Assembly: GCA_963575745.1 (NCBI GenBank)
Contig: CAUYUJ010022418.1
Coordinates: forward strand, 1 to 59,871
Reading direction: 5' to 3'
Source: Prorocentrum cordatum
Taxonomy: Eukaryota; Sar; Dinophyceae; Prorocentrales; Prorocentraceae
DNA length: 59,871 bases
The position numbers were made by a program, and so were the translations under genes. Below, piece by piece: positions 1-9,885 of the stretch. Within the stretch, counting starts at the first letter, position 1; each line of letters begins with the position of its first letter. Below the pieces are notes generated by a model, which saw nothing but the letters and a program-made list of their open reading frames with translations, was not told the origin of the DNA and ran no database searches.

Positions 1-190
1 AACTCGGTTTGATACCCGAACTTGGTTGCGAAACTGTTTTCTTTTGTTAACGTTATCTTGATAGGTCTGGAATCGCTTGGGCTGAAAAACTAGTCGTTCT
101 TTGGATTTTTTTCCCACACTTTATAATTTCAGGAAGCTCTACGAGTCCCCCGGCGGTAAGAAAGGTTGACGGTTTACCGCCGGCGCCCAG
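1..190 (+). mobile_element. 3' part of a subfamily A element
   Basis: The last satellite unit variant is followed by H1A ending at 190; the 5' part lies outside the window. The next base continues module C (TTTGGGTGG), so this copy had inserted into a subfamily B element at a T run. Confidence 0.75.
131..190 (+). repeat. H1A: 3'-terminal hairpin module of subfamily A (representative copy)
   Basis: This is a conserved module of about 60 bp. It starts with the inverted core GGAAGCTCTACGAGT, then has the stem CCGGCGGTAA (150-159) pairing perfectly with TTACCGCCGG (174-183) around a loop containing GGTTGACGG, and it ends CGCCCAG. Other copies lie at 1466-1525, 2565-2624, 3568-3627, 6372-6431, 7532-7591, 9490-9549, 11061-11120, 12067-12125, 14446-14504, 15762-15821, 16917-16976, 20114-20173, 25348-25407 and 30807-30866. 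One more copy is split by a LINE (21328-21359 plus 23103-23135). A copy with a mutated left arm is at 19088-19145. The sequence after CCAG differs from copy to copy but always begins with T or nearly so, so CCAG is the right edge of a mobile unit. Confidence 0.9.
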
Positions 191-492
191 TTTGGGTGGT
201 TTTGCGATTTTTTGAAAGATATTTGACAATTCATTTTGAAAAAGCAGATTTTTACGCCGAGCATTGGCATATGAACTTCACTCTGACAGCAGCTCAGCTC
301 TCTCGATGCATTTTTGCATGAGCTGACTTCCGGGAACTGAGCGAACATGAACATCGAAAAAATCGAATTTCAAGATTTTCGAAAAATCTTCATTTTTTTG
401 ACTGTGTGTCGATTCTCTGCAATCTTACTAGTGAGAGGAGCTCTACGAGGTTCCCGGCGGTGACCAGGTTGACGGTTCACCGCCGGCGCCAG
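191..492 (+). mobile_element. 3' part of a subfamily B element
   Basis: Module C resumes directly after an A element and ends in H1B at 492. The following TAGCTGGAAGCT is the right half of H2, so this B element itself had landed inside the H2 hairpin of another A element. Confidence 0.72.
437..492 (+). repeat. H1B: 3'-terminal hairpin module of subfamily B (representative copy)
   Basis: This is a sister of H1A with the core GAGCTCTACGAGGT and the stem CCGGCGGTGA (454-463) pairing with TCACCGCCGG (477-486). Relative to H1A, one A-T pair is replaced by G-C on both arms. Other copies are at 3907-3963, 4217-4272, 4681-4739, 9829-9885, 11502-11558, 13493-13549 and 23416-23472. The copies at 4681 and 23416 have the left arm of B and the right arm of A, giving a G-T wobble; those at 3907 and 11502 have GGTGT on the left arm, so one pair is lost. 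All end GCGCCAG before a T. H1B always closes a unit whose body is module C, whereas H1A closes units whose body is leader plus satellite. Confidence 0.88.
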
Positions 493-1525
493 TAGCTGGA
501 AGCTAAGAGTAATTCCGGCGCGTCCCAGAGCTAGTTGGCCCGAAAAATCTCAACGGAACTTTTGACAACTTTTGCTCGGTTGAAAATTTCGTTCTCGAAA
601 TTTGACCATTCGTTAGAGCTCTAGTATTTTTTCCCGTGATATTCGATCTTATTCCCACTCGCCATCTTGATCTCAGCTCGATCGGGTGGATATTACTATC
701 GAAAAGCTCCCTGGCGGGATCGGCCGTTTTGAGTTATCTTCATACGCGCTGACGGTTTTCGGAACATAACTCGAGCTCTAGGGCAGCTACAGAGCTGGTA
801 AGCACAGCTAATGCATGCAGAATGATCAGGCGCGTCGCCTGTTGAATCCAGAGGCCTGAACTCGGTCTGTCAGCCGAGCTAGGTCCGCAAACCTGTTCGT
901 ATTATTCGAGTCAACTTCATACGCGTTGTCGGTATTTTCTACCTAACTCGAGATTTATGGCAGCTATAGTGCTGGTAAGCACTCCTATCGCACTCAGAAT
1001 GGTCAGATGCGTTCGTCTGTTGAATCCATAGGTCTGAACTCGGTCTGCTAGTCGAGCTAGGTCCGCAAACCTATTCGTATTATTCGAGTCAACTTGATAC
1101 GCGTTGTCGTTATTCTCTACTTAACTCGAGCTGTAGGGCAGCTACAGTGCTGGTAGGCACACCTACCGCACTCAGAATTATCAGGCGCGCTCGCCTGTTC
1201 AATCCAGAGCTCTGAACTCGGTCTCTTGCGCGATCCAGAATCACGAAACTGTTCGTATTCTTCTAGTCATCTTGAGAGCTACTGTCGGCGTTCTGCACTT
1301 AACTCGGGCTGGAGGGAGGCTGCAGGGCGGGTAATCACAGGAATCGATTCGGAGCTATCAGACGCGCCCGTCTGTCGCATTCAGAGGTCTGAACTCGGTC
1401 TGATACTCGTGTTGGGCTGAAAAACTATTCGTTCTCTACAATTTCTTTCGACAGTATATGTTCTCAGGAAGCTCTACGAGTCCCCCGGCGGTAAGAAAGG
1501 TTGACGGTTTACCGCCGGCGCCCAG
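493..1525 (+). mobile_element. Subfamily A element, 5' end outside the window
   Basis: The copy holds the right half of H2, the leader, about four satellite units and a complete H1A. Its left end must lie upstream of the window, beyond the B element that interrupts its H2. Confidence 0.75.
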
Positions 1526-1561
1526 TTGGCAACAAAAATCTCGACGGACCTTTTGGTGACT

Positions 1562-1610
1562 TAACTCGTAGAGCTTCCCTTAGCTAGTTATAGCTGGAAG
1601 CTAAGAGTAA
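1562..1610 (+). repeat. H2: 5' end of subfamily A (representative copy)
   Basis: The left end begins T|AACTCGTAGAGCTTCC, the reverse complement of the H1A core, and is followed by a hairpin: AGCTTCC (1572-1578) pairs with GGAAGCT (1596-1602), with an inner AGCT/AGCT stem. Other copies start at 6432, 6503, 8486, 12143, 12190, 14582, 20353, 24603 and, degenerate, 29427. Right halves only are present at 493-512 and 19146-19170, each directly after an H1 CCAG, as expected if a younger copy landed inside H2. The sequence left of H2 is different each time, so it marks a true left boundary. Copies at 6503, 8486, 12143 and 20353 carry AGCA/TGCT in place of AGCT/AGCT. Confidence 0.85.
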
Positions 1611-2624
1611 TTCCGGCGCGTCCCAGAGCTAGTTGGCTCGAAAAATCTCGACGGAACTTTTGATGACTTTTGCTCGGTTGAAAATTTCGTTCTCGAAATT
1701 TGACCATTCGTTAGAGCTCTAGTATTTTTTCCCGTGATATTCGATCTTATTCCCGCTCGCCATCTTGATCTCAGCTCGATCGGGTGGATATTACTATCGA
1801 AAAGCTCGCTGGCGGGATCGGCCGCTTTGAGTTATCTTCATACGCGCTGGCGGTTTTCGGAACATAACTCGAGCTCTAGGGCAGCTACAGAGCTAGTAAG
1901 CACAGCTAATGCATGCAGAATGATCAGGCGCGTTCGCCTGTTGAATCCAGAGGCCTGAACTCGGTCTGTCAGCCGAGCTAGGTCCGCAAACCTGTTCGTA
2001 TTATTTGAGTCAACTTCATACGCGTTGTGGGTATTTTCTACTTAACTCGAGATTTACGGCAGCTATAGTGCTGGTAAGCACTCCTATCGCACTCAGAATG
2101 GTCAGATGCGTTCGTCTGTTGAATCCATAGATCTGAACTCAGTCTGCTAGTCGAGCTAGGTCCGTAAACCTATTCGTATTATTCGAGTCAACTTGATACG
2201 CGTTGTCGTTATTCTCTACTTAACTCGAGCTGTAGGGCAGCTACAGTGCTGGTAGGCACACCTACCGCACTCAGAATTATCAGGCGCGTTCGCCTGTTCA
2301 ATCCAGAGCTCTGAACTCGGTCTCTTGCGCGATCCAGAATCACGAAACTGTTCGTATTCTTCTAGTCATCTTGAGAGCTACTGTCGGCGTTCTGCACTTA
2401 ACTTGGGCTGCAGGGAGGCTGCAGGGCGGGTAATCACAGGAATCGATTCGGAGCTATCAGACGCGTCCGTCTGTCGCATTCAGAGGTCTGAACTCGGTCT
2501 GATACTTGTGTTGGGCTGAAAAACTATTTGTTCTCTACAATTTCTTTCGACAGTATATGTTCTCAGGAAGCTCTACGAGTCCCCCGGCGGTAAGAAAGGT
2601 TGACGGTTTACCGCCGGCGCCCAG
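1562..2624 (+). mobile_element. Complete subfamily A element, Helitron2-like
   Basis: This is an end-to-end copy of about 1.06 kb: H2, leader, about four satellite units and H1A. It sits inside a T run of an older A copy. At the 5' end the inverted core is terminal, while at the 3' end it is followed by a hairpin of about 45 bp. This asymmetry, the 3' hairpin and the minimal target change are what Helitron2/Helentron elements show. There is no coding capacity, so it would need a Rep-helicase supplied elsewhere. Confidence 0.72.
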
Positions 2625-3627
2625 TTTGGTCGGTTGAAAATTTCGTTCTCAAAATTTGACCATTCGTTAGAGCTCTAGAATTTTTTCTCATGATATTCGA
2701 TCTTATTCCCGCTCGCCATCTTGATCTCAGTTCGATCGGGTAACTTTGAAGGCCAAAAAGCACACAGGCGGGAACGGCCGTTTCGAGTCATCTTGATACG
2801 CGCTGTCGGTTTTCTCAAGATAACTCGAGCTTCAGGAAAGCTACAGAGCTGGTCAGTTCAGGTAATGCATCTAGAATGATCAGGCGCGTTCGTCTGTTTA
2901 ATCGAGAGGTCTGAACTCGGTCTGCTAGCGGAGCTAGGGTCGCAAACCTATTCGTATTATTCGAGTCATTGTAGCAGACGCTCTCGGTTTTTCGTACTTA
3001 ACTCGATCTGTAGGGCAGCCAGAGAGCTGATAATCACAGAATTCGATTCGAAATTATCAGGCGCGGTCTGTCGAGTCTAGAGCTCTGTACTCAGCCTGCA
3101 ACCCGAGCTAGGTTCGGAAACCTATTGGTATTGTTCGAATCATCTTGAGAAAAGCTCTCGGTTTTCTACTCAAATCGTGCTGGGGGAGGGCTACAGTGCT
3201 GCTGGTCACAGGAATCGATTGCGAGACATCAGACGCGTCCGTTTGTCGAACCGAGAGTTCGGAACTCGGTCTGCTGCTCGAACGAGATCCGCGAAACTGC
3301 CGTATTATTCGAGTCATCCTGAGAGGTACTCTCGGCTTTCTACACTTAACTCAGGCAGTATGGGGGCTGGAAAGCTGGTAATCAGAGGAATTGATCCGCA
3401 GACATGAGCGCGTTCGCCTGTCGCATTCAGAGGTCTGAACTCGGTTTTATACTCGAGCTTGATTGGAAAACTGTTCGTTTCTTTTGTTAGAGTCTTCAGA
3501 GGTCTATAACTGCTTGGACTGAAAAACTAGTCGTTCTCTGAAATTCGTTTCCACATTATATATTGTCAGAAAGCTCTACGAGTCCCCCGGCGGTAAGAAA
3601 GGTTGACGGTTTACCGCCGGCGCCCAG

Positions 3628-3963
3628 TTGGCCGACCCGGCCCGAACGGACAAAGTGATAACTTTTGGGTGGTTTTGCCAATATTTGAAAGATATTTGAC
3701 CATTTCTTTTGAGAAAGCAGATTTTTCGCACCTGTAGACGACTATGAGGGCCTCTGCGTCTTAATATGAGCTCTGTAGATGCGCGTTTACTATCAAAACA
3801 CTTGGCGAAACCAACTTCGTCGACATGGAAAAAATCACGTTTTCTTATTTTCGAGAAATGCTTCCAGAAGCCCTCTCTTTTGATGCTGAGCACTCTCACG
3901 CCTGCCAGGAGCTCTACGAGGTTCCCGGCGGTGTCCAGGTTGACGGTTCACCGCCGGCGCCAG
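3628..3963 (+). mobile_element. 3' part of a subfamily B element
   Basis: Module C starts TTGGCCGACCCGG directly after H1A and ends in H1B at 3963. The start point corresponds to the GCTAG^TTGG site of H3, meaning an A element entered this B copy there. Confidence 0.7.
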
Positions 3964-4272
3964 TGGTAACTTTTGGGTGGTTTTGCGATTTTTTGAAAGA
4001 TATTTGACAATTCATTTTGAGAAAGCAGATTTTTACTCCGAGCATTGAGATATAAACTTCGTTCCCTGAGCAGCTCAGCTCTCTAGAGTGATTTTCAGTA
4101 CCAGTTCACTTGGGGCAACCGACTTCATGTTGACTCCGAAAAATCTCAACTTGATTTTTTCTGTAGAAAAGCTCCCAGAAGCTTCCGCTTCGATGCTGAG
4201 CTTTCTCACGGATGCAAGGAGCTCTACGAGGTCCCCGGCGGTGACAGGTTGACGGTTCACCGCCGGCGCCAG
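3964..4272 (+). mobile_element. 3' part of a second subfamily B element
   Basis: Module C resumes mid-way (TGGTAACTTTTGGG) after the previous H1B and closes in its own H1B at 4272, consistent with a B copy nested in a B copy. The left part is outside the window. Confidence 0.65.
3965..4216 (+). repeat. Body module C of subfamily B (representative copy)
   Basis: This block of about 250 bp always precedes H1B. It runs from GATAACTTTTGGGTGGTTTTGC through AAAGATATTTGAC and GAGAAAGCAGATTTTT to a variable T-rich end. Other copies are at 191-436, 3628-3906, 4413-4680, 9550-9828, 11225-11501, 13235-13492 and 23136-23415. Diverged relatives lie at 12523-12760, 18333-18525 and, inverted, 28800-28946. 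It holds no satellite and no conserved reading frame. Confidence 0.78.
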
Positions 4273-4347
4273 TTCCGGGGAGCTGGAGAGCTAGTTGGCA
4301 AGAAAAATCTCGACGGACCTTCTGGTGACTTTTGGTCGGTTGAAAAT

Positions 4348-4412
4348 ACCTCGTAGAGCTCTTCGTTATCGATGAGCTAGAGGAATTCCGGCGCGGGGTG
4401 GAGCTAGTTGGT
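4348..4412 (+). repeat. H3: 5' end of subfamily B (representative copy)
   Basis: The left end is T|ACCTCGTAGAGCTC, followed by TTCGNNATCGATGAGCTAG and a GGCGCGGGGTGGAGCTAG tail leading into TTGG. The first bases are the reverse complement of the H1B core, and AGCTC/GAGCT can pair. Other forward copies are at 11161-11224, 12459-12522, 17611-17673, 18269-18332 and 20293-20352. Variants with GAGGATAGAA or GATGGTAGAA in the loop are at 17349-17408 and 18004-18066. Four reverse-strand copies are clustered at 28947-29247. The left flanks differ among copies, so this is a boundary element. Confidence 0.82.
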
Positions 4413-4739
4413 CGACCCGGCCAGAACGGACAAAGTGATAACTTTTGGGTGGTTTTGCAAAAATTTCAAAGATATTTGACCATTTATTTTGAAAAAGCAG
4501 ATTTTTACGCGAGCATTGGCGTATGAACTTCACTCTGACAGCAGCTCAGCTCTCCCGATGCATTTTTGCATGAGCTGACTTCCGGGAACTGAGCGAACAT
4601 GAACATCGAAAAAATGGAATTTCAAGATTTCCGAAAAATCTTCATTTTTTTGATTTTGTGTCTCTGCAATCTTACTAGTGAGAGAAGCTCTACGAGGTTC
4701 CCGGCGGTGACCAGGTTGACGGTTTACCGCCGGCGCCAG
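4348..4739 (+). mobile_element. Complete subfamily B element, about 390 bp
   Basis: H3, module C and H1B are all present. The left flank GGTTGAAAAT and right flank TTTTGTTCTCG rejoin to the uninterrupted leader sequence apart from one T, so the insertion changed the target by at most one base. This is the clearest short reference copy of subfamily B. Confidence 0.75.
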
Positions 4740-4890
4740 TTTTGTTCTCGAAATTTGACCATTCGTTAGAGCTCTAGTATTTTTTCTCATGATATTCGAT
4801 CTTATTCCCGCTCGCCATCTTGATCTCAGCTCGATCGGGTAACTTTGAAGGCCAAAAAGCAGGCATGCGGGAACGGCCATTTCGAGTCAT
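4740..4890 (+). repeat. Leader module L of subfamily A (representative copy)
   Basis: This conserved block lies between H2 and the satellite. It starts near TTTGTTCTCGAAATTTGACC, passes through CCCGCTCGCCATCTTGATC, and ends with a variable spot (GCACACGGGCGGGA-like) and GGCCGTTTCGAGTCAT. Other copies begin near 573, 1670, 2635, 6615, 7640, 8605, 9955, 12305, 14700, 15822, 19235, 20475, 23945, 29545 and, diverged, 31750. The reverse strand is open for about 65 codons in several copies, but this tracks copy number and I see no sign that it is a gene. Confidence 0.8.
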
Positions 4891-6260
4891 CTGATACGTG
4901 CTGTCGGTATTTTCTACTTAAGTCGAGCTGTAGGGCAGCTACAGTGCTGGTAAGCACAGCTATCGCACTCAGAATCATTAGGCGCGTTCGCCTGTTCAAT
5001 CCAGAGGTCTGAACTCGGTCTGCTATCCGAGCTAGGTCCGCAAACCTATTCGTATTATTCGAGTCAACTTGATATGCGCTGTCGGTATTTTGTACTTAAC
5101 CCGAGCTGTAGGGCAGCCACAGTGTCTGTAAGCACACCTATCGCACTCAGAATCATCAGGCGCGTCCGTCTATTCAATCCAGAGGTCCGAACTCGGTCTG
5201 CTACCCGAGCTAGGGTCGCAAACCTATTCGTGTTATTCCAGTCAACTTGATAGCGTTGTCGGTATTTTCTGCTAACTCGAGGTCTAGGGCAGCTACAGTG
5301 CTGGTAAGCACAGCTATCGCACTCAGAATCATCAGGCGCGTTCGCCTGTTGAATCCAGAGGTCTGAACTCGGTCTGCCAGCCGAGCTAGGTCCGCAAACC
5401 TATTCGTATTATTCGAATCAACTTGATACGCGTTGTCGGTATTTCCTACTTAACTCGAGGTCTAGGGCAGCTACAGTGCTGGTAAGCACGCCTATCGCAC
5501 CCAGAATCATCAGGCGCTTTCGCCTGTCGAATCCAGAGGTCTGAACTCGGTCTGCTAGCCGAGCTAGGTCCGCAAACCTATTCGTATTATTCGAGTCAAC
5601 TTGATACGTGTTGTCGGTATTTTCTGCTTAACTCGAGGTCTAGGGCAGCTACAGTGCTGGTAAGCACAGCTATCGCACTCAGAATCATCAGGCGCGTTCG
5701 CCTGTTCAATCCAGAGGTCTGAACTCGGTCTGCTATCCGAGCTAGGTCCGCAAACCTATTCGTATTATTCGAGTCATCTTGACAGACGCTCTCGGTTTTC
5801 TGTACTTAACTCGAGCTGTAGGGCAGCTAGAGGGCTCATTGTCACAGACATCGATGGGGAATCATCAGTCGCGTTCGTCTACTGAACCGAGAGCTCTGAA
5901 CTCGGCCTGCTGCCCGAGCTAGATTTGCGAAACTATTCGTATTGTTGAATGATCTTGAGAAGTGCTCTCTGTCTTCTGCACTTAACTCGTGTTTGGGCCG
6001 GCTACAGTGCTGCGGGTCACATATATCGATTTGCACACATCAGGCGTGTTTGTCGATCGATTCCAGAGCTCGGAACTCGGTCTGCTGCTCGAACTAGATC
6101 GGGAAAACTATTCTATTATTCGAGTCGATACTGTCGGTTTTCTGCACTTAACTCGGGCTGTAGGGGGGCTGCACGGCTGGGAATCACATGAGTGGATTGG
6201 CAGACATCAGACGCGGCCGCCTGTCGCATTCAGAGGTCTGAACTCGGTTTGATACCCGAA
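4890..6260 (+). repeat. Satellite S, about 178-bp tandem units, longest block (about 7.7 units)
   Basis: Landmarks such as GAACTCGG recur at 5011, 5189, 5365, 5543, 5721, 5898, 6073 and 6240, giving a period of 167-178 bp. Each unit has short inverted repeats: CTGTAG..CTACAG, CAGGCG-CGTT-CGCCTG and CTCGG..CCGAG. Shorter blocks of 3-5 units occur inside almost every A copy, at about 760-1440, 1850-2540, 2770-3530, 6770-7500, 7790-8485, 8760-9470, 10100-11040, 11560-12060, 13550-14440, 14850-15750, 15960-16900, 18526-19070, 19390-20100, 20620-21320, 24090-24520, 24680-25330, 29680-30800 and 31910-32580. The last unit before H1A is a distinct variant ending GGGCTGAAAAACTA. Confidence 0.85.
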
Positions 6261-6431
6261 CTCGGTTGCGAAACTGTTTGTTTTTTGTTAACGTTATCTT
6301 GATAGGTCTGGAATCGCTTGGGCTGAAAAACTAGTCGTTCTTTGGAGTTTTTTCCCACACTTTATATTTTCAGGAAGCTCTACGAGTCCCCCGGCGGTAA
6401 GAAAGGTTGACGGTTTACCGCCGGCGCCCAG

Positions 6432-8485
6432 TAACTCGTAGAGCTTCCCTTAGCTAGTTATAGCTGGAAGCTAAGAGTAATTCCGGCGCGCTGGAGAGCT
6501 AGTAACTCGTAGAGCTTCCCTTAGCAAGTTATTGCTGGAAGCTTAAGAGTAATTCCGGGGAGCTGGAGAGCTAGTTGGCAACAAAAATCTCGACGGACCT
6601 TTTGCTGACTTTTGGTCGGTTGAAAATTTTGTTCTCAAAATTTGACAATTCGTTAGAGCTCTAGTATTTTTTCCCATGATATTCGATCTTATTCCCGCTC
6701 GCCATCTTGATCTCAGCTCGATCGGGTAACTTTGAAGGCCAAAAAGCACAGGCGGGAACGGCCGTTTCGAGTCATCTTGATACGCGCTGTCGGTTTTCTC
6801 AAGATAACTCGAGCTTCAGGAAAGCTACAGAGCTGGTCAGCACAGTAATGCATCTAGAATGATCAGGCGCGTTCGCCTGTTCAATCCAGAGGTCTGAACT
6901 CGGTCTGCTAGCGGAGCTAGGGTCGCAAACCTATTCGTATTATTCGAGTCATTGTAGCAGACGCTCTCGGTTTTTCGTACTTAACTCGATCTGTAGGGCA
7001 GCCAGAGAGCTGATAATCACAGAAATCGATTCGAAATTATCAGGCGCGTTCGTCTGTCGAGTCTAGAGCTCTGTACTCGGCCTGCAACCCGAGCTAGGTT
7101 CGGAAACCTATTGGTATTGTTCGAGTCATCTTGAGAAAAGCTCTCGGTTTTCTGTACTCAAATCGTGCTGGGGAGGGCTACAGTGCTGCTGGTCACAGGA
7201 ATCGATTGCGAGACATCAGACGCGTCCGTTCGTCGAACCGAGAGTTCGGAACTCGGTCTGCTGCTCGAACGAGATCCGCGAAACTGCCGTATTATTCGAG
7301 TCATCCTGAGAGGTACTCTCGGTTTTCTACACTTAACTCAGGCAGTATGGGGGCTGATCCGCAGACATGAGCGCGTTCGCCTGTCGCATTCAGAGGTCTG
7401 AACTCGGTTTTATACTCGAGCTTGATTGGAAAACTGTTCGTTTCTTTTGTTAGAGTCTTCAGAGATCTATAACTGCTTGGACTGAAAAAACTAGTCGTTC
7501 TCTGAAATTCGTTTCCACATTATATATTGTCAGGAAGCTCTACGAGTCCCCCGGCGGTAAGAAAGGTTGACGGTTTACCGCCGGCGTCCAGTTGGCAACA
7601 AAAATCTCGACGGACCTTTTGCTGACTTTTGGTCAGTTGAAAATTTCGTTCTCAAAATTTGACCATTCGTTAGAGCTCTAGTATTTTTTCTCATGATATT
7701 CGATCTTATTCCCGCTCGCCATCTTGATCTCAGCTCGATCGGGTAACTTTGAAGGCCAAAAAGCACACGGGCGGGAACGGCCGTTTCGAGTCATCTTGAT
7801 ACGCGCTGTCGGTTTTCTCAAGATAACTCGAGCTTCAGGAAAGCTACAGAGCTGGTCAGCACAGGTAATGCATCTAGAATGATCAGGCGCGTTCGCCTGT
7901 TCAATCCAGAGGTCTGAACTCGGTCTGCTAGCGGAGCTAGGGTCGCAAACCTATTCGTATTATTCGAGTCATTGTAGCAGACGCTCTCGGTTTTTCGTAC
8001 TTAACTCGATCTGTAGGGCAGCCAGAGAGCTGATAATCACAGAAATCGATTCGAAATTATCAGGCGCGTTCGTCTGTCGAGTCTAGAGCTCTGTACTCGG
8101 CCTGCAACCCGAGCTAGGTTCGGAAACCTATTGGTATTGTTCGAGTCATCTTGAGAAAAGCTCTCGGTTTTCTGTACTCAAATCGTGCTGGGGGAGGGCT
8201 ACAGTGCTGCTGGTCACAGGAATCGATTGCGAGACATCAGACGCGTCCGTTCGTCGAACCGAGAGTTCGGAACTCGGTCTGCTGCTCGAACGAGATCCGC
8301 GAAACTGCCGTATTATTCGAGTCATCCTGAGAGGTACTCTCGGTTTTCTACACTTAACTCAGGCAGTATGGGGGCTGGAAAGCTGGTAATCAGAGGAATT
8401 GATCCGCAGACATGAGCGCGTTCGCCTGTCGCATTCAGAGGTCTGAACTCGGTTTTATACTCGAGCTTGATTGGAAAACTGTTCG
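6432..8485 (+). mobile_element. Subfamily A element, 3' end missing, interrupted by an A copy
   Basis: H2 starts at 6432 directly after a foreign H1A. The copy is broken at GAGAGCTAG by 6503-7591 and continues with TTGGCAAC through leader and satellite to AAACTGTTCG at 8485. The expected 3' end does not follow the next inserted copy, so a rearrangement occurred here. Confidence 0.68.
6503..7591 (+). mobile_element. Complete subfamily A element
   Basis: H2 (AGCA/TGCT variant), leader, satellite and H1A are present. The flanks GAGAGCTAG and TTGGCAAC rejoin to the H2 tail seen in other copies. The H1A has GGCGTCCAG instead of GGCGCCCAG. Confidence 0.75.
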
Positions 8486-9549
8486 TAACTCGTAGAGCTT
8501 CCCTTAGCAAGTTACTGCTGGAAGCTTAAGAGTAATTCCGGGGAGCTGGAGAGCTAGTTGGCAACGAAAATCTCGACGAACCTTTTGGTGACTTTTGGTC
8601 GGTTGAAAATTTTGTTCTCGAAATTTGACCATTCGTTAGAGCTCTAGTATTTTTTCCCATGATATTCGATCTTATTCCCGCTCGCCATCTTGATCTCAGC
8701 TCGATCGGGTAACTTTGAAGGCCAAAAAGCAGGGGGGCGGGAACGGCCGTTTCGAGTCATCTTGATACGCGCTGTCGGTTTTCTGAACATAACTCGAGCT
8801 GTAGGGCAGCTACAGTGTTGGTAAGTACACGTATCGCTCTCAGAATGATCAGGCGCGTTCGCCTGTTGAATCCAGAGGTCTGAACTCGGTCTCTCAGCCG
8901 AGCTAGGTTCGCAAACCTGTTTCTATTATTCGAGTCAACTTGATACGCGTTGTCGGTATTTTCAACTTAACTCGAGCTCTAGGGCAGCTAGAGTGCTGGT
9001 AAGCACTCCTATCGCACTCAGAATGATCAGACGCGTTCGCCCGTTGAATCCATAGGTCGAAACTCGGTCTGCTAGTCGAGCTAGGTCCGCAAACCTATTC
9101 GTATTATTCGAGTCAACTTGATACGCGTTGTCGGTATTTCCTACTTAACTCGAGCTGTAGGGCAGATACTGTGCTGGTAAGCACACCTACCGCACTCAGA
9201 ATCATCAGGCGCGTTCGCCTGTTGAATCTAGAGCTCTCAACCCGGTCTGTTGCGTAATCCAGAATCACGAAACTGTTCGTATTCTTCAGTCATCATGAGA
9301 GCTACTGTCGGCGTTCTGCACTTAATTCGGGCTGTAGGGAGGCTGCAGGGCGGGTAATCACAGGAATCGATTCGGCGAGATCAGACGCGTCCGTCTGTCG
9401 CACTCAGATGTCTGAACTCGATCTGATACTCGAAATCGGCTGAAAAACTATTCGTCCTCTGCAATTTTTTTCCGACAGTATATGTTGTCAGGAAGCTCTA
9501 CGAGTCCCCCGGCGGTAACCAAGGTTGACGGTTTACCGCCGGCGCCCAG
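8486..9549 (+). mobile_element. Complete subfamily A element with non-matching flanks
   Basis: This is an end-to-end copy with H2, leader, satellite and H1A. Its left flank is the end of a satellite block while its right flank is module C (TTGGTCGACC), so the two sides do not belong to one interrupted copy. Recombination between two H1A or satellite copies would explain this. Confidence 0.68.
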
Positions 9550-9885
9550 TTGGTCGACCCGGCCAGAAAGGACAAAGTGATAACTTTTGGGTGGTTTTGC
9601 GAAAATTTGAAAGATATTTGACCATTTATTTTGAAAAAGCAGATTTTTACGCCGAGCATTGGCATATGAACTCTCTCTGACAGCAGCTCAGCTCCCTCGA
9701 TGCATTTTTGCATGAGTTGACTTCCGGGAACTGAGCGAATATGAACGTCGAAAAAATCGAATTTCGAGATTTTTGAAAAATCTCTATGTTTTGATTCTGC
9801 GTCGATTCTCTGCACTCTTACTAGTGAGAGGAGCTCTACGAGGTTCCCGGCGGTGACCAGGTTGACGGTTCACCGCCGGCGCCAG
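9550..9885 (+). mobile_element. 3' part of a subfamily B element
   Basis: Module C begins at the GCTAG^TTGG break point and ends in H1B with a perfect GGTGA/TCACC stem. Confidence 0.7.

Larger units (their letters stand above)
1526..3627 (+). mobile_element. Subfamily A element, interrupted by another A copy
   Basis: The stretch 1526-1561 (TTGGCAAC to GGTGACT) is continued at 2625 by TTTGGTCGG. Removing 1562-2624 gives the normal GACTTTTGGTCGG of uninterrupted copies. The copy then runs through leader and satellite to H1A at 3627. Its left end is outside the window. Confidence 0.78.
4273..6431 (+). mobile_element. Subfamily A element, 5' truncated in view, interrupted by a B copy
   Basis: It resumes at TTCCGGGGAGCTGG (the tail of H2), runs to GGTTGAAAA, is interrupted by 4348-4739, and continues with TTTTGTTCTCG through leader, about eight satellite units and H1A at 6431. 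It carries the longest satellite block in the window. Confidence 0.75.

Noticed and set aside
131-190. GTAAG...TTGAC...CCCAG in H1A read as a 35-base mini-intron.
   Set aside because: The GTAAG lies in the left stem arm and co-varies with the right arm, the B version begins GTGAC, and no coding frame continues on either side.
5740-5780. Pol III A/B-box-like words in the satellite (TAGCCGAGCTAGG and TTCGAGTC).
   Set aside because: Spacing is about 34 bases instead of the tRNA-like distance, and no tRNA fold can be drawn.
4890-6260. CRISPR array.
   Set aside because: The 178-bp units are tandem copies without unique spacers, and no cas-like gene is present.
6543-6749. Recurring reverse-strand frame of about 65 codons in the leader module (also 7575-7766, 9870-10082, 14621-14827, 19159-19365).
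   Set aside because: It recurs because the leader recurs; neighbouring copies break it, and its ends fall at module boundaries.
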